Below are positions 23,725 to 35,269 of a stretch of 64,000 nucleotides of DNA, piece by piece. The DNA comes from Anarhynchus alexandrinus (Eukaryota > Chordata > Aves > Charadriiformes > Charadriidae): assembly GCA_008711295.1 (NCBI GenBank), contig VUYV01000293.1, forward strand, positions 353,994 to 417,993. The letters are read 5' to 3'. A model generated the notes under the pieces. The model made no database searches. It saw only the letters and a program-made list of their open reading frames with translations, and had not been told where the DNA came from. Every line of letters begins with the position of its first letter. Within the stretch, counting starts at the first letter, position 1. Position numbers and translations under genes: made by a program.

Positions 23725-23940
23725 AGATAACCCCTACGGACATATTCATCTGAAAGTTCCTACGCGGATACACATGAATTAACTAGAGACGGTGGGATAA
23801 GCTTGCCACGGACCAAATACCCTGCTGTGTGGAAGTTATATTTTACAAACATCATCTGCCAGCTTTAAGGGTTTAATCCTACACATCAGAGGTGCTGAGC
23901 ATTGCTGCTGTAAGCGCAAGATAAAAAAAGATGAGCTGCA

Positions 23941-24158
23941 GCGGGGGCGCAGCAAAGCTTGCGGCTGCATTAGTGGCAAAGCACTGCGACACAGACGTCA
24001 GCCTGTTCCCATCGAGTGACAGATGTTAAGGCTAAAGATGAGAGAGGAGACTTTAGTCCTCGCTGACAGTTCAGAACGACGCTTGAGCCCACCTCTCTCC
24101 GGGCACACTGATCACCTTCGTCTCCCCCGTGCCGCCCAGAAATGAGCCCAGAACTCCG
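23941..24158. promoter_or_regulatory. small CpG-island-like patch
   Basis: By hand count, about 58% GC with 14 CpG in about 220 bp, an observed/expected ratio near 0.77. The window around it is AT-rich and CpG-poor. The patch includes AGACGTCA at about 23993-24000, one base from a full CRE palindrome. It could be a promoter, an enhancer or an exon of an unannotated transcript. No start site or TATA box is identified and direction is unknown. It lies about 200 bp to the right of the duplicated segment. Confidence 0.4.
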
Positions 24159-26819
24159 AGTAACTTCTACAGTAACTGCTCAACGCTTTGGTCCTTGTCC
24201 AGTGCTTACACACACCTGTGAAAACAGTGATGCTGATGCTCACATCTCCTTCTCTCCCTACTGCGTGCAGCACAAGGACTAAAATGAATATTTGTCTTCT
24301 TATATTTTTTTTTTTATTTTATGCAGAGACATTTACACTGTGCAGTTCCTGTATTTTGGCATTCTTACTAGTGTTTGCATTAAATCTGGCATGCTGAGTA
24401 TCTGTTTAGCATTAAGCTTGAATGTCTGCCTTTGAAAGGAATTTCTCTTTAATTTTTATGCCTTTTTTTAAAGAGCTCTCAAAAGCCTTAGGCCAAACAG
24501 CCATTTTTAATTTTCATGAATAAGGTATCTCAAATAAGGGGATCCCAAGGCCCCCTGGCTGTTTTTGAATTCTGCATAAATATTAGAGGAGCTTGGAATC
24601 TGCTCACAAAGCACTGTGTCCAGTGGATGTTTCTTTGGGGGGAAAAATCCTACAAATACCATGCGGAAAACAATTCTGCAAAAATTCTACATTGCTGTGT
24701 ATGGGTGTGTAGCGGTACATGTATTCATTTCACTTAATTCTCAATGCAAAGTCTTGTTATTTTTCCTGCCATTTTATCTCACTCCAACTGTCATTTTAGC
24801 ATAAAAATTTAAGTATTTGATCTCAATAAAATAAAATGAGATTATGAAGAACTTTTCTGTCACTAGAGCCAACACGTATTGAACATGACAGAACCATTCA
24901 AACACATTAGAATATGACTTAAATATTAAAATCTTAATCTCTATTGTTTGGAACCTTACATTTGCAATTGTTACTGTCTCTTTTATTCAGGGTTCAGAAA
25001 GAGAAAAAAAAGCATGAAACGGAACAAAACCTATGTAACTTGTTATCACAAAATATTCAGAACTCAAGTTGGTAGAAAACACCTTTACTTCTGCTAAGAG
25101 ATAAAAAGAAAGCAAAACACAATTTGCATGCCAAGAGTAAGGAAGCAAACTTGTTTCGGCTGAATGAAAATGGTCTTTCCTCACAAACCTCTTCAGTGTG
25201 ACTTTCAGCCCATAATCTCTCCTGAAACTCTTTCCACTGGTGTCTGGTGACCACATCCTCACCAAGCTTCACGACTGCTGTACCAGCCTCCATTTCTCAA
25301 CATGTCGCCTGCCTTTAACACTACAGCCTCAAAAATAGTGTTCTTCATATTTCAATTCTGTCATGTGCAATGATTTTTCTCTCCCTTACTCTATAAGACC
25401 ACTGACTGAAATATAAAAACCGTTCGTTTCTCTTCTGAAAGTGTTTTCCCAATGCCACGTTTGATTCTCCCCTAAGGAAATACATAATACACTATTATCT
25501 TCTTCACAGTTTTAAAGTTCCTAAATGAAAAGATAATAACATACCCTTTCTCCACTTCTTTGGACACTGTTGATAATCACCTTAAAAATATACTACGATC
25601 ATAAATCTTATATGAGCAAAGAAGTTTGAGATCTGACCTGATAGAAAATTGTTTTCCCAATCCACAGTGCTTTCTGTCATTCTTTTTTCTTAAATTTTCT
25701 CAGACTCTTTTCAGCAGCAAAGAAAAGTTTATCCACTAAAGAGCCATAAGCACAGCCTAAGCTCAGAGGATGTAGAAAATCCACGATCAAGTCCTGTTGT
25801 CTAAAAATTTTGCTGTAGGGTTAAAACTCGTGTCTTGCACAATTTAGGTGAATACCAAGACCATCAAATTCTGTTCTCACCTTCACAGTGTCTGAACTAT
25901 TCAACTTTTAAGACAAGAATAATAAAACTGTCAAAGGAAGTAGTCATATTCACAGTTTTAACCATGTTACAGACGGAAACTCTCGCAGTCAAAATGTTTT
26001 AACAATAAAATTTCCTTTGCCGAAAGTGTGCGACTTTTATTTCAATATCTTTTAAAAGGAAAAGTTATCACCTAATTTTGGAATAAAATGATTACACAAA
26101 AATTACCTGAACTGAGAAAAAAGGAGAGGGAGGAAATGTGTTGGCAGGGAACTACTGGTTGAGTAGTTCAGATCTGACAGACTTAAAATTAGTATTGTTG
26201 GGCTTTTCTTATTCTTTATTGTTTTTATTAGGTTTTCTATATTTCTACTGAAGTGAAAATTCTTGTCTTCCTTGACATAATTAAAATGTAGCAGAAATGC
26301 ATTGGATGTAGTATAAGAACCAGCCAGGACCAGTTAGGATCTTAATGGATGTTCTGCATACATTTATGATGGCTTAAATAGCAACTGGAAAAAGAGAGAA
26401 GGCAGAGATAGCAAAGAATTTAGAGAGTTAAAAGGAAATAATTATATTCAAAGAGGTAAAAAGAAAAGGTTATCGTACAGAGTAATAGCTAAGAGAAGAA
26501 CAGAGAATCTCGGCTTTACCCTGAGCAAGGAAATTCTTCTGATTTCTCTGAACATATAATAAAACTAAAGACTTCCACCGAGGGTAGGACCAAGCCACCT
26601 TTCCCTTTTAGACTGAATATAATGTGAAGGTTGTGTACTGAATACAAATTCTAACTTGCTCCAGATCATGCTGCCAGAGAAATCTGAAGTTAGTTAGTGG
26701 AGTGCATCCACCAGTGAACAGTACTCCTGGAGCAGGGAATCGTTAATCATCTGCATAAGTTGATGAAAATCAGGTCTGCCATCCCCTGGCATCACAGGAG
26801 GCTCCGAAGGCATGCACGC
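24159..26819. other. anonymous non-coding DNA
   Basis: No recognised gene. A minus-strand frame at 25293-25057 begins with a protein-like run (MEAGTAVVKLGEDVV, then QWKEFQERLWAES) before becoming hydrophobic and low in information. A GT (GAG then GTTTGT) follows the protein-like part, so it could be a small exon with a weak donor, but support is thin. The rest is AT-rich with short frames. Confidence 0.5.
26815..26819. repeat. target-site duplication, left copy (CACGC)
   Basis: Directly abuts the LTR start. The partner at 27549-27553 is CACAC. Five-base duplications are usual for ERVL-type integration. Confidence 0.65.
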
Positions 26820-27173
26820 TGTCCTGGCTTGAGGTAAAACAGAACCAATTTTCTGTTCAGTAATTTTACTTTGCAGCTCAGCCTCTTCTAACTAACTGAA
26901 CTCTCTGAAATCAACAGTGTATTGCAGAGACACTGTTCACTCTCAGGGTGATAAGACCAATGTTTATAGCTGATGCCCAGGCATGGTATGCAGAGAGGCT
27001 CTTGCTTATACTCATTGCTATAACAGCCAAGGCCAACCAACTTTGTCATTTGCCCCATTGGACGGTTGGAAGCAGAAAAGCATAGCGGGGTCCCACCTGC
27101 GGGGAGGAGCGGACAGGGCAGGTGACCCCAAACTGACCAACAGGGTATTCCATCCCATCTGCCTCATGCTCAG

Positions 27174-27181
27174 CATAAAAG
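27174..27181 (+). promoter_or_regulatory. LTR TATA-like box
   Basis: CATAAAAG lies about 355 bp into the LTR, right after CATGCTCAG, at the position where related avian LTRs carry TATAAA. It would be the U3 promoter element of the former provirus. The change from TATAAAA to CATAAAA probably weakens it. Confidence 0.5.
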
Positions 27182-27460
27182 CTGAGGGATCAAAGGGTCA
27201 GCCCTCTTTCTTCAGTGGCCGGCTGTTTGTCTGCCTTTGATCCTGATCCATGCATTCCTGAATCCAGGTCCAGAATCCAGTTCCCGTCTGTCACTGAGTC
27301 CAGTCTAGGACTTCCCCCATGCCTGCTGGTGACATGATGGTCTTCCTGGGAGCTCAATACTGGTTTTGTACATATTGTATATGTTTCATTATTTTCTTTT
27401 TATGTTATTATTAGTATTTCATGAAAGTAGTTTAGTTTTTTCTAAACTCGTAAGTCTCCT

Positions 27461-27493
27461 CCTCTCTCTCCCTCCTCTCCTTGGAGAGAGAGG
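27461..27493. repeat. inverted repeat in LTR, 11-bp arms
   Basis: CCTCTCTCTCC and GGAGAGAGAGG are perfectly complementary around an 11-base loop. It sits near the 3' end of the LTR, where related LTRs also have a pyrimidine block facing a purine block. A stem in the former viral RNA is possible. Confidence 0.75.
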
Positions 27494-27548
27494 TGGGGGA
27501 GACCATCTGTCATTTGCTTCAGTGGCCAGTCCAGCCCAAACCACGACA

Positions 27549-27553
27549 CACAC
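27549..27553. repeat. target-site duplication, right copy (CACAC)
   Basis: Directly follows the LTR end. One mismatch to the left copy, consistent with CpG decay. Confidence 0.65.
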
Positions 27554-29399
27554 CCTGGAGGAGTGAAACAGGTTAATCTGTTCAGCAGACTCTCCAGAAA
27601 TCAAAATAATGTCTTTTTCTTATACCATACTTAAAATGGGGGTCAGATAATCCACCTCTGTAGACTGGGTGGGAAACTCAACACCTATCAACAGAAACAG
27701 AAACGAAAGGGTATAACCCATCCAGCATCAAATAAGAATCAGTATCAAATTATGATCTAACATAGATGAATCTTTAAAATAACAATCATACGATCCCCTT
27801 TCTTTTTTGCTTACATGTTGTTTTCTGGTTCCACCATTCCACAGTACAAGAAGCAACGGCAAACAGCAAAAACCTGAGCTCACATTAATACAGTATGTTT
27901 CACCATGAGAATCTTGCTTGAAGAACTGCTAGGACACTGCTTCTACACATGCCATGAAGGAAAGAGAGATACCTTCTAGTTTTAGGGAAGTTTGGGATTT
28001 AGAGATGTCTACCTGGACTACATATGCTTGAAAAGGGTCTTTTTTTAAGCAAGTTTATTTCACTCGAGTGAGGGTCTTTGGATGCATGCTGTGGTTGAAA
28101 GACTTGCTTGTTCCATATCTATCTTGTGAACGGTGGTGATTCTGAGTTTGTGAATTACCCTGATTTTTTTTTCCCTGCAGGTCTTGCTCACATAACTTTT
28201 TATTTGGGTTTTCTTTGGTAAATTCTTAACGAACAATATTAAAATATTTGAAACAAATAACATCTGAAATATCTAGTCTGTATTTTGAATAATACATGGA
28301 AAGTCTGCAAGCTAACAGCTGGAAGTATGCTAAATTTAATCTGGCAACAGATCTGTGAGTGACAGAAGGAGTAAACTTGACAACGAAAAAAAGGAACAGG
28401 CTCCCTGAGTGGACCTTTTGGGACTTGCCAGAGTTTTGATAAAACTATGCCCAGAAGGCTCATTGAAGGACAGCCCACCTACTCAACCTCTCAGTCACAA
28501 GAACACGATGCCACACTGAGTCTCAATTACCAGCCAGGCAATTCATAAGGAAAAGTCTCATCCCAACACCCCGCAGCCACCCCGCTGTGCCCTCATGGCG
28601 TGCCTGAAACTGGCTACAACACAACATTTATTTCTGCCACATCACAGCAATCAGTCTGAAACAGCGAGTGCCTTGTTAATTTGAGTCTCCAACTTAATGA
28701 TAAATCAGCAGTGTGCTTTTCATGTGTAAATATGGAACTGGGGAAGAAAATTAAATCAGAGAGGAGTTTTCCATTCTTTATTTTTTCTGTAATATCCAGG
28801 CATTACCATATCTAAGAAGAGAAGGTTTTTTCATGCACGCAAAAAAAAAAAAATTCCACATTGTCAGAGTCCTAATCTGCAATACAGTAGGGCATTAAAT
28901 ATGCAAAAAAAGCCCACCCTCTGTGCTCTGAATGCCAAAGAGCGAGATGTAGTCCCTTGTCAGTAGGGCAGGAGCCTTCCTGCCAAGCATCGTCTTCATG
29001 TTGAGAGCGTGGGAATACTGAATGGCGGCTGCTGGTGCAGCATCCTTCCCAAGCACGGTCACAGGTATTCCACAAGTAGCCACGGGCACTTGGTGGGAGG
29101 CTGTGAGCAGCCAAGAAAAAAGTTGGATTTGCAACTCCTTTGCAGCGCCGTGGTGCTGCCCTGTTCACAGTGACAGCTGTGCTGTCTTCTAGCTCAGCCC
29201 CCGGGTTCACATTTGACTTCTGGGCAGCACGAAGTCCCTCTACTGACTGGTCGCCTTCCAACAACTGCCCACACAGTGTCCGCAGCAGATCCAAGCGATG
29301 GAGCTGCCTGCCAGAGCATCCGTAAGGTGGCCCCAGTAAGGGGGTGTGAGGTCTCAGGAGGTCAGGGACTGGGCACTAGCTTTCCCCTATTTGCGTTCA
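27554..29399. other. anonymous DNA with GC-richer right part
   Basis: From 27554 to about 28860 it is AT-rich and featureless. From about 28890 to 29340 GC content rises to roughly half and CpG is commoner. Here a 140-codon minus-strand frame (29294-28872) and a second overlapping minus frame (29134-28895) are open. Neither is recognised as a known protein, and higher GC alone lengthens chance frames. Confidence 0.5.
28872..29294 (-). other. unidentified 140-codon ORF in GC-rich patch
   Basis: The longest open frame in the window outside repeats and the gap. It starts MDLLRTLCGQLLEGDQ and ends at a stop on the minus strand at 28874-28872. Composition is mixed (R, E, C, W, P present), with no signal peptide, membrane segment or motif that I recognise. 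A second frame on the same strand (29134-28895), reading HQVPVATCGIPVTVLGKDAA, is equally protein-like, so frame choice is unclear. Possibilities are a degraded retroposed gene, an exon of a long non-coding RNA, or chance in GC-rich DNA. Confidence 0.12.
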
Positions 29400-29500
29400 C
29401 AGAATCATAGAATGGTTTGGGTTGGAAGGGACCTTAAAGACCACCTAGTTCCAACCCCCCTGCCATGGGCAGGGACACCTCCAACTAGACCAGGTTGCTC
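29400..29500 (-). mobile_element. CR1 LINE, very short 3' fragment
   Basis: Starts with the inverted tail AGAATCATAGAATGG, then 'gggttggaagggacc' and 'ccatgggcagggacacctcc', and stops at 'caggttgctca'. Only the 3' UTR portion is present (about 100 bp), with no coding part. The subfamily looks like that of the copies at 4031 and 62339. Confidence 0.95.
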
Positions 29501-30652
29501 AGTCTGCATTAGAGGATTCTGAATCGAATGTTAAAGTGACAATTTGACAAAAGGCTCAAAGCAGTACTGCAGAAGTAGCTTCTTTGCTCTTTAAAAGAAT
29601 AGTTTTGTATGATTGTTTTTGCATCAAGCCCTCTTTGGGCCAGATCTGCACTGTGCAGTAGCACAGGGCTTCAGTTCTCCAAGGACTAAGCAAAAAAAAA
29701 AAAACCTGTTATTTTTGTCCTTGGTAATCTGAGTAGAGGAGTCATTACCTCTGGTTTTGAACTACAGGAAATGCCATTTCCACCTGAATAATTTTTATTG
29801 CAACACCCACTTTTTCCATTATGCCTTTTCAGATGAGTTTTCTCTTTCTTTATAGATGGAATATTTCAAAGAAACTCCGTTATTTCCCCTCTCTCCCAAA
29901 ATATCCTTCTGGTCTACCTCTAAACAATTAAATGTTCTGTGTAACATCAGTCACTGTTAAATTACTGCCAAATACAGTCTTTTTGGTGTGGGCAGTTAGT
30001 TTAGCTTTATCATTTTAATAGAAAGATGATTTGGGGATAAAGGTCTCGCAGGAGTACAGGTAGATCTCTACTCCCTCCAGTTATATCTATGTGAACTTTA
30101 ATATTTGAAAGCTATTTTCTCTACAGCAATCTGGTTATGAAAAACACCACCAACTTGCACGAAGGCATGCTGAAGAAGGTTGTTGTTATTTATGGATTTT
30201 TAAGATACTGTATGTCACATCTGATTCTCAGTAAATTATTCATAGCGCAAATTTCTTGAGCATTTCCATATACCACCTTTCCAATGATGACACATCTCAG
30301 AAGAGTGTTTTACATCCTCTGTTGCTGGTCCTTCCTGTGGGCAATGTTTATATAATAGTCATTCCATTGTTGTAGAAAAATTATTTTAACAAAAGCAATT
30401 TTAAACTTCTTTCTTGCAAAGAAAAAAAAGAAATAATTACTTCTACATTTTTTTTAAAAATTCAATCTGTTTGTAAACAGGGAGGAGGTAGAAAATAGAT
30501 GCTTCCAGGTGTTGATTTCTTTGAGAAATTGCCTGTAATTATAAAGTGGAATGACTAGATCAAGTCTCAAGTTGTGATAGCGATGAAAAAAGGCAGGAAA
30601 CAGGGCGGGGGGTGGAATGCAGTATATGTGTGCTGTACCCTTGTTTATTTTT

Positions 30653-30670
30653 TATGTTTTGAAAAACATA
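30653..30670. repeat. inverted repeat, 8-bp arms, 2-base spacer
   Basis: TATGTTTT, then GA, then AAAACATA. The arms are perfect in AT-rich DNA. Confidence 0.8.
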
Positions 30671-33371
30671 CCAAATCCATCTCCCCAAAGCTATTTTTTA
30701 GCAGCCTGCTTAAAAATGTTTAGCAAATATAGATAAGAAGTACCATGGGGTTTTGTGATCGGAATGGCTTCAGCTCTGACACATCCTGTGCAACGTGCGC
30801 CGTAGTTAAAAAATGCATCTTCTGAAATATATTTGCTGTAACAAATTCACAGATAAGTAAGCATCACATGACAGCTAGTACTTGACAGATAGAAAAATGC
30901 ACTTCAGGTAGACAAAGTGTCTGACTTTTTCAGCACTTCAGCTGTCAAACAGCTAACCAACTAAATTAGTCTTCTGATTATTTGGTTTACTTTGCTTTTT
31001 TCAGTGGTGAAAGAAACAATGCAGATTAAATTAGTCAATACTCATGAAGGTGATCAACTGACAAGGGAGGGGAGTAAAACATTCTGCTTAGTCCTGTGAT
31101 ATTCTCATTGCATTTTTAGAGAATCTTGATATCTCTTATCGACACAACTAATTATACTGTTAACACCCATTTGAAATGGGGTATCTAGTTTATGAATGAC
31201 CTGAGTACAAAGCTTCTACTACTCAATTACATTTCCTGACAGCTGAATTTGAAAGAAACCAAACCTATTGGGTTACTAAAGCCAAAAGATGAAAAATGGG
31301 GCAAGTTAATGCAAATATTGCAAATCAAAGCATTTTATTAAGGCATTTAAAATGTTCCACTAAAAAAGTCCAGTCACTGTAACATGACGTCTTTCTGAAA
31401 ACGGAGGAGATCGTTCTAGTCATTTGTGGAATTTATTTCTTTTTCCTTTCATTACAAGGAAACAATTGCAGCTATCTTCATGGCAACAGTTAATGCAGCT
31501 CATGGACAATGCAATAATCACATATGTAGTTAGCAGTTTTCATTACCCACTGTAAATTTAAATATAAGGATGAACTTTGATTTTTGCACTGAAATCTCAC
31601 TTAAATAAGTTTCCTTTCTGACAGCTTGAATTTCATACCTTTTGTAATATTTTCTTTGCAATAGTTTTATACCCTAAAAACTATTGTTTTGACATCCTGT
31701 GTAGAAATACTAATAAATACATGAAAATCCCAAGCTCAACAGGATTGCACTCCAGGTGGAAGAAAGACACACACAGACTCCAGCATTAGAAAAAACCCAT
31801 TAACACAATTGTCGCCAACCACAGCATCTTCCCAGAACCTTCCATAACCAGCGAATACTGCCTTCGTCCCTAATTAGCTTTGTGCAGTGCACTTTTCAAC
31901 CAAGCGGTGGAAACCTGACGGAATTTGTACATGTTTTTAAGGTATGGAATGTTTTTAAGGGTAGCTCAACAATGTTGAGAAGCACTGGGTTTATACACTC
32001 TTGTTCAGAACAGAAATTTCAACCTTTTACAACACTAAAGTTTAGAGAGACGCTGCTCACTGGAAACGAAGGACGTCTGTGCCACAGCACAGCGTCGCGG
32101 GTTGTACATTTCCTCTATAATATAACATCGATATGAAAATTAAGTAATCTATTCATTACACTCAGGAGCACTTCTGATGATAAGAAACAGAGTTCAGTAG
32201 AATTAAAGTGAGGAGAGTGTGGATTATAGTCTTGTTCCTGCACAGCACAGTCCTGAAATGCCAAGCAAGGAGTAGCCCATCTTTTCCCAAATCCCAGCTA
32301 TAGTTGTTTAAAAACATACATCTTCTTAATGTAAGTTGTTTTGACTTTGCTTCGAGTCATTGCTTTTTAGCTCATGCCTGAGGAAATAAGCTTTCTGCTC
32401 TCCCGCTGTTTCAAAGTGTGTGTGTGCATGCATGCAATTGAAATTCTTCTGGCCAACTGCAGCGACACTGGACCAAGTCGATGCCTGCAGAGATCAGTAC
32501 TGTCCGACGGAAATGAACACTAAGGAGGAGACATCCCGTTACTGCTGGTAAGGCTGAAAGGCTGGAGTCCTCCTTTACACTTAGACATCCCAGAAACTGC
32601 CAAAGCACACACACCTACATCACGGGAAAAGTCTCTCTTGCCGTCTTAATGCTGACCAAGCACGGCATACAGATCTGCGAGAACCTCACGCTATCAGTTT
32701 TCAGAGGTGTTTTCGCAGAGGTGGCAGCAGCTTTGTAATGCAATGAGCGAGTGAGACCTTTGCTCCTGCAATACCTTCCTAGCAGAGCACTCCACAGCAA
32801 AGTCCAAGGCAAAGTCTAGATGCTTCAGACACGTTCTTTGGTCAACACTGAGGAGCGGAAAACACAGTTTTCCCCTCAGAAAACAGCAATATCACTGCGA
32901 GATGTGTTTTTCATTCTTGGTGGAAAATGGCATAAGGGACAGCTCCCCAGAAGGCAGAAATAGTCAAGGTGGTAGTGCAAAAAACCCAATTTATTCCTAT
33001 GCCACGCAGCAATCCAACAAAACAAACAAACGAACAAAAATGAGACCAGGCTGATTTATGTATACAGAGCTTCTATTTTAAGAGCAGGATAGTAAAAATG
33101 AAATTAATGCTAGTTAAATCATTCCAGATATCTGTAGTTCCATTGTGTATGGAATTTATTTCTTATGCTTGTGTTGCCAGGAGAAGAAGCCATCTACCCC
33201 TCTCCTGACTCAGCCCAGGATTAACAGCATCCTTTTAGTCTCTGCCCTGATGCCCCAAACAGACCTTTTAAGTGAAGATCCCCTTTTTGTCAACATATTT
33301 AAATCTCAAAAGACACCGTGAGAATCAATGTGAGTGTTTCAGGTAAATATGGAGTATGCAGATAGCAAGAC

Positions 33372-33415
33372 GGAGAGAGAGAAGTAGAAGGAAAGAAGAA
33401 AGGAAGGAAAGAAAG
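33372..33415. repeat. purine (GA) tract
   Basis: Forty-four bases of A and G broken by one T, with GGAA and GAAA units. Confidence 0.85.
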
Positions 33416-33519
33416 CACATCCAAACCTGACACCAGGGACCTTGGGTCCACTCACCACAAAATGAAAGGACAGATACAATTCTTCTCACTTTATTCGTAT
33501 AGGAAAGTGAAGCTCTCTC

Positions 33520-33534
33520 ACACACACACACACT
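33520..33534. repeat. (CA)n microsatellite
   Basis: Fifteen bases of alternating C and A followed by a T run. Confidence 0.9.
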
Positions 33535-35249
33535 CTTTTTTTCCTAACACTCCCAAATACTCTTCCTGAATGTATGTGGGCCTCTTGGTCACATGCAAAA
33601 GCCCTACGTGTAGCATATCGTAGAAACAGCCACATATTTTTTGCTGTGGCATCACAATTTAGAAGCCCTAGAGAGCATCAAACAATTGTAGTGCTGAGCT
33701 TTAAGACCATGATTCTTAGTAGAAAACTTCATCTTCTTAGAAGAGCTAGGGTGAAGTTGGCTGCTTAATTTTAAAATTAGTTATTCAAAAAGCGTTAAAT
33801 TGCCTTTTGCATCACATAGAAAGTAAAAAGGACTTCAGAGACAAATTATTAAGATACACTAATCAATTCGTCCTTCAAAAAAAATTTGATACTGTATCTG
33901 CTGAAATCTCATAGTTAATAATTACCGACAAAAACTAATTAAGAATTGTTTGAAGTCATTTCCTAGACTTGCTTTCCCATGTCAGTTCCAAGTTATTTGA
34001 ATCCCTTAAACTCTGAGTTAATTATATGGTTACATATATTGGGCAAAAATAGAAATGTAAGTAATTATGAATTACCAATTGATATGATCATTAATACAGC
34101 ACATTTCATCTCACTAGTTCCATATCCAGAACTCTAATTGTTTGTAAACCTCAAATCACAGGTATTGCTCATGTGAAGTTTAACAAAGTCCGTTGAGAAG
34201 TTCAGCTGGTGTGAGACAGCCATTAAAAATTTACCACTATTTTTTGTCTTTTTCAACTCAGATTACCTACTTCACACGTACTTAGCTAATTTATGGATAA
34301 AGCCAAATGAACCTATTTGTACTACTTGTTTTGAATATAATCCCATCCAATAAATCTGTCTGAGGCACAGTCTACTTTCAGAGTATGCTTTTTCTCTTCT
34401 TCAAGGCATTTCCTTTCTCCTTGGATGCATGGGCAGTTCTCTTAGGGCATATATCCAGTTTATGGGAACAAGGAAGAACAATCTCCAACTGAGACTTTGT
34501 TCTAGTATCTTTTTAAAGATTTCTGAGTAACTGTGTGTGTCACTATTATCATGACTCCATTTCCGTATACTAAAGTGACAAAGTTGCCAAGTGAGTAGAG
34601 GCAACCTCACAAGTATGCATAAGTCCAAGTAAGAGTTGTAGTGAGCAAACAAGGAATTCACACGAAACATCTATGATACATTATTCTGTTTCCTATATGA
34701 AAGACTATTTTTTCTCAGTCTAACAAACCTACGGAGAGAGTGGATAAAAGTCTGGACAACAATTGGTCCCAAACTAAAATTTCATTCTGTTATTTCATCT
34801 GAACTTTTTCTAGAACTCGGTACTTCTGTGCCTCAGAAATTCACATTTTGCACAGTCAAAAAAAGTCAGAACTTTGCTAACGAGCTGAAGAAAATTAGAA
34901 TTAAAATTAAAATTAGAAAGGATCTCATTTGTTCCAAAGTTTATTTCCATTGTCTTTCGACCTATCTTTGACCACTACGTTAAGTAATACCATAGTGCAG
35001 ACCCTTTCTAGACCCTTTTATCCAAACAGCAACACGCAATGCATATCTACCATGCAAATAAAATTATAATTGCAAGTGCAGTGGCCTAGTTAGGGGATCA
35101 ATCAATGTGGGAATAAATCTAGGCCATGAAAAAAGTGGTGTCTTGCTATTGTATGGTATCTTGTTACTGTACAGAGGCTATTTTACCTTTGCAAGCAGCA
35201 TAGCCTGAGTGCAATTATAGAACAAAAAAAGTTGGTGTTGGGGATCTGT

Positions 35250-35269
35250 CATCCATATATGTATGGATG
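35250..35269. repeat. inverted repeat, 8-bp arms
   Basis: CATCCATA, then TATG, then TATGGATG. Perfect arms with a four-base loop. Confidence 0.8.

Larger units (their letters stand above)
26820..27548 (+). mobile_element. solo LTR, avian ERVL-like
   Basis: A 729-bp element starting TGTCCTGGCTT and ending CCACGACA, the TG...CA ends of a retroviral LTR. The internal order matches an LTR family widespread in birds as I recall it: 'accaacagggtattccat', 'catgctcag' with a TATA-like CATAAAAG, a T- and TA-rich stretch near 27370-27420, and a pyrimidine tract followed by a purine/G tract near 27460-27500. The 5 bp before it (CACGC, 26815-26819) and after it (CACAC, 27549-27553) match at four of five positions. 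The mismatch is CG to CA, as expected from CpG decay. No internal retroviral genes are present, so it is a solo LTR left by recombination. ERVL assignment is from memory of the family. Confidence 0.85.

Noticed and set aside
26983..27240. 85-codon plus-strand ORF
   Set aside because: It lies wholly within the solo LTR, which does not encode protein in this family.
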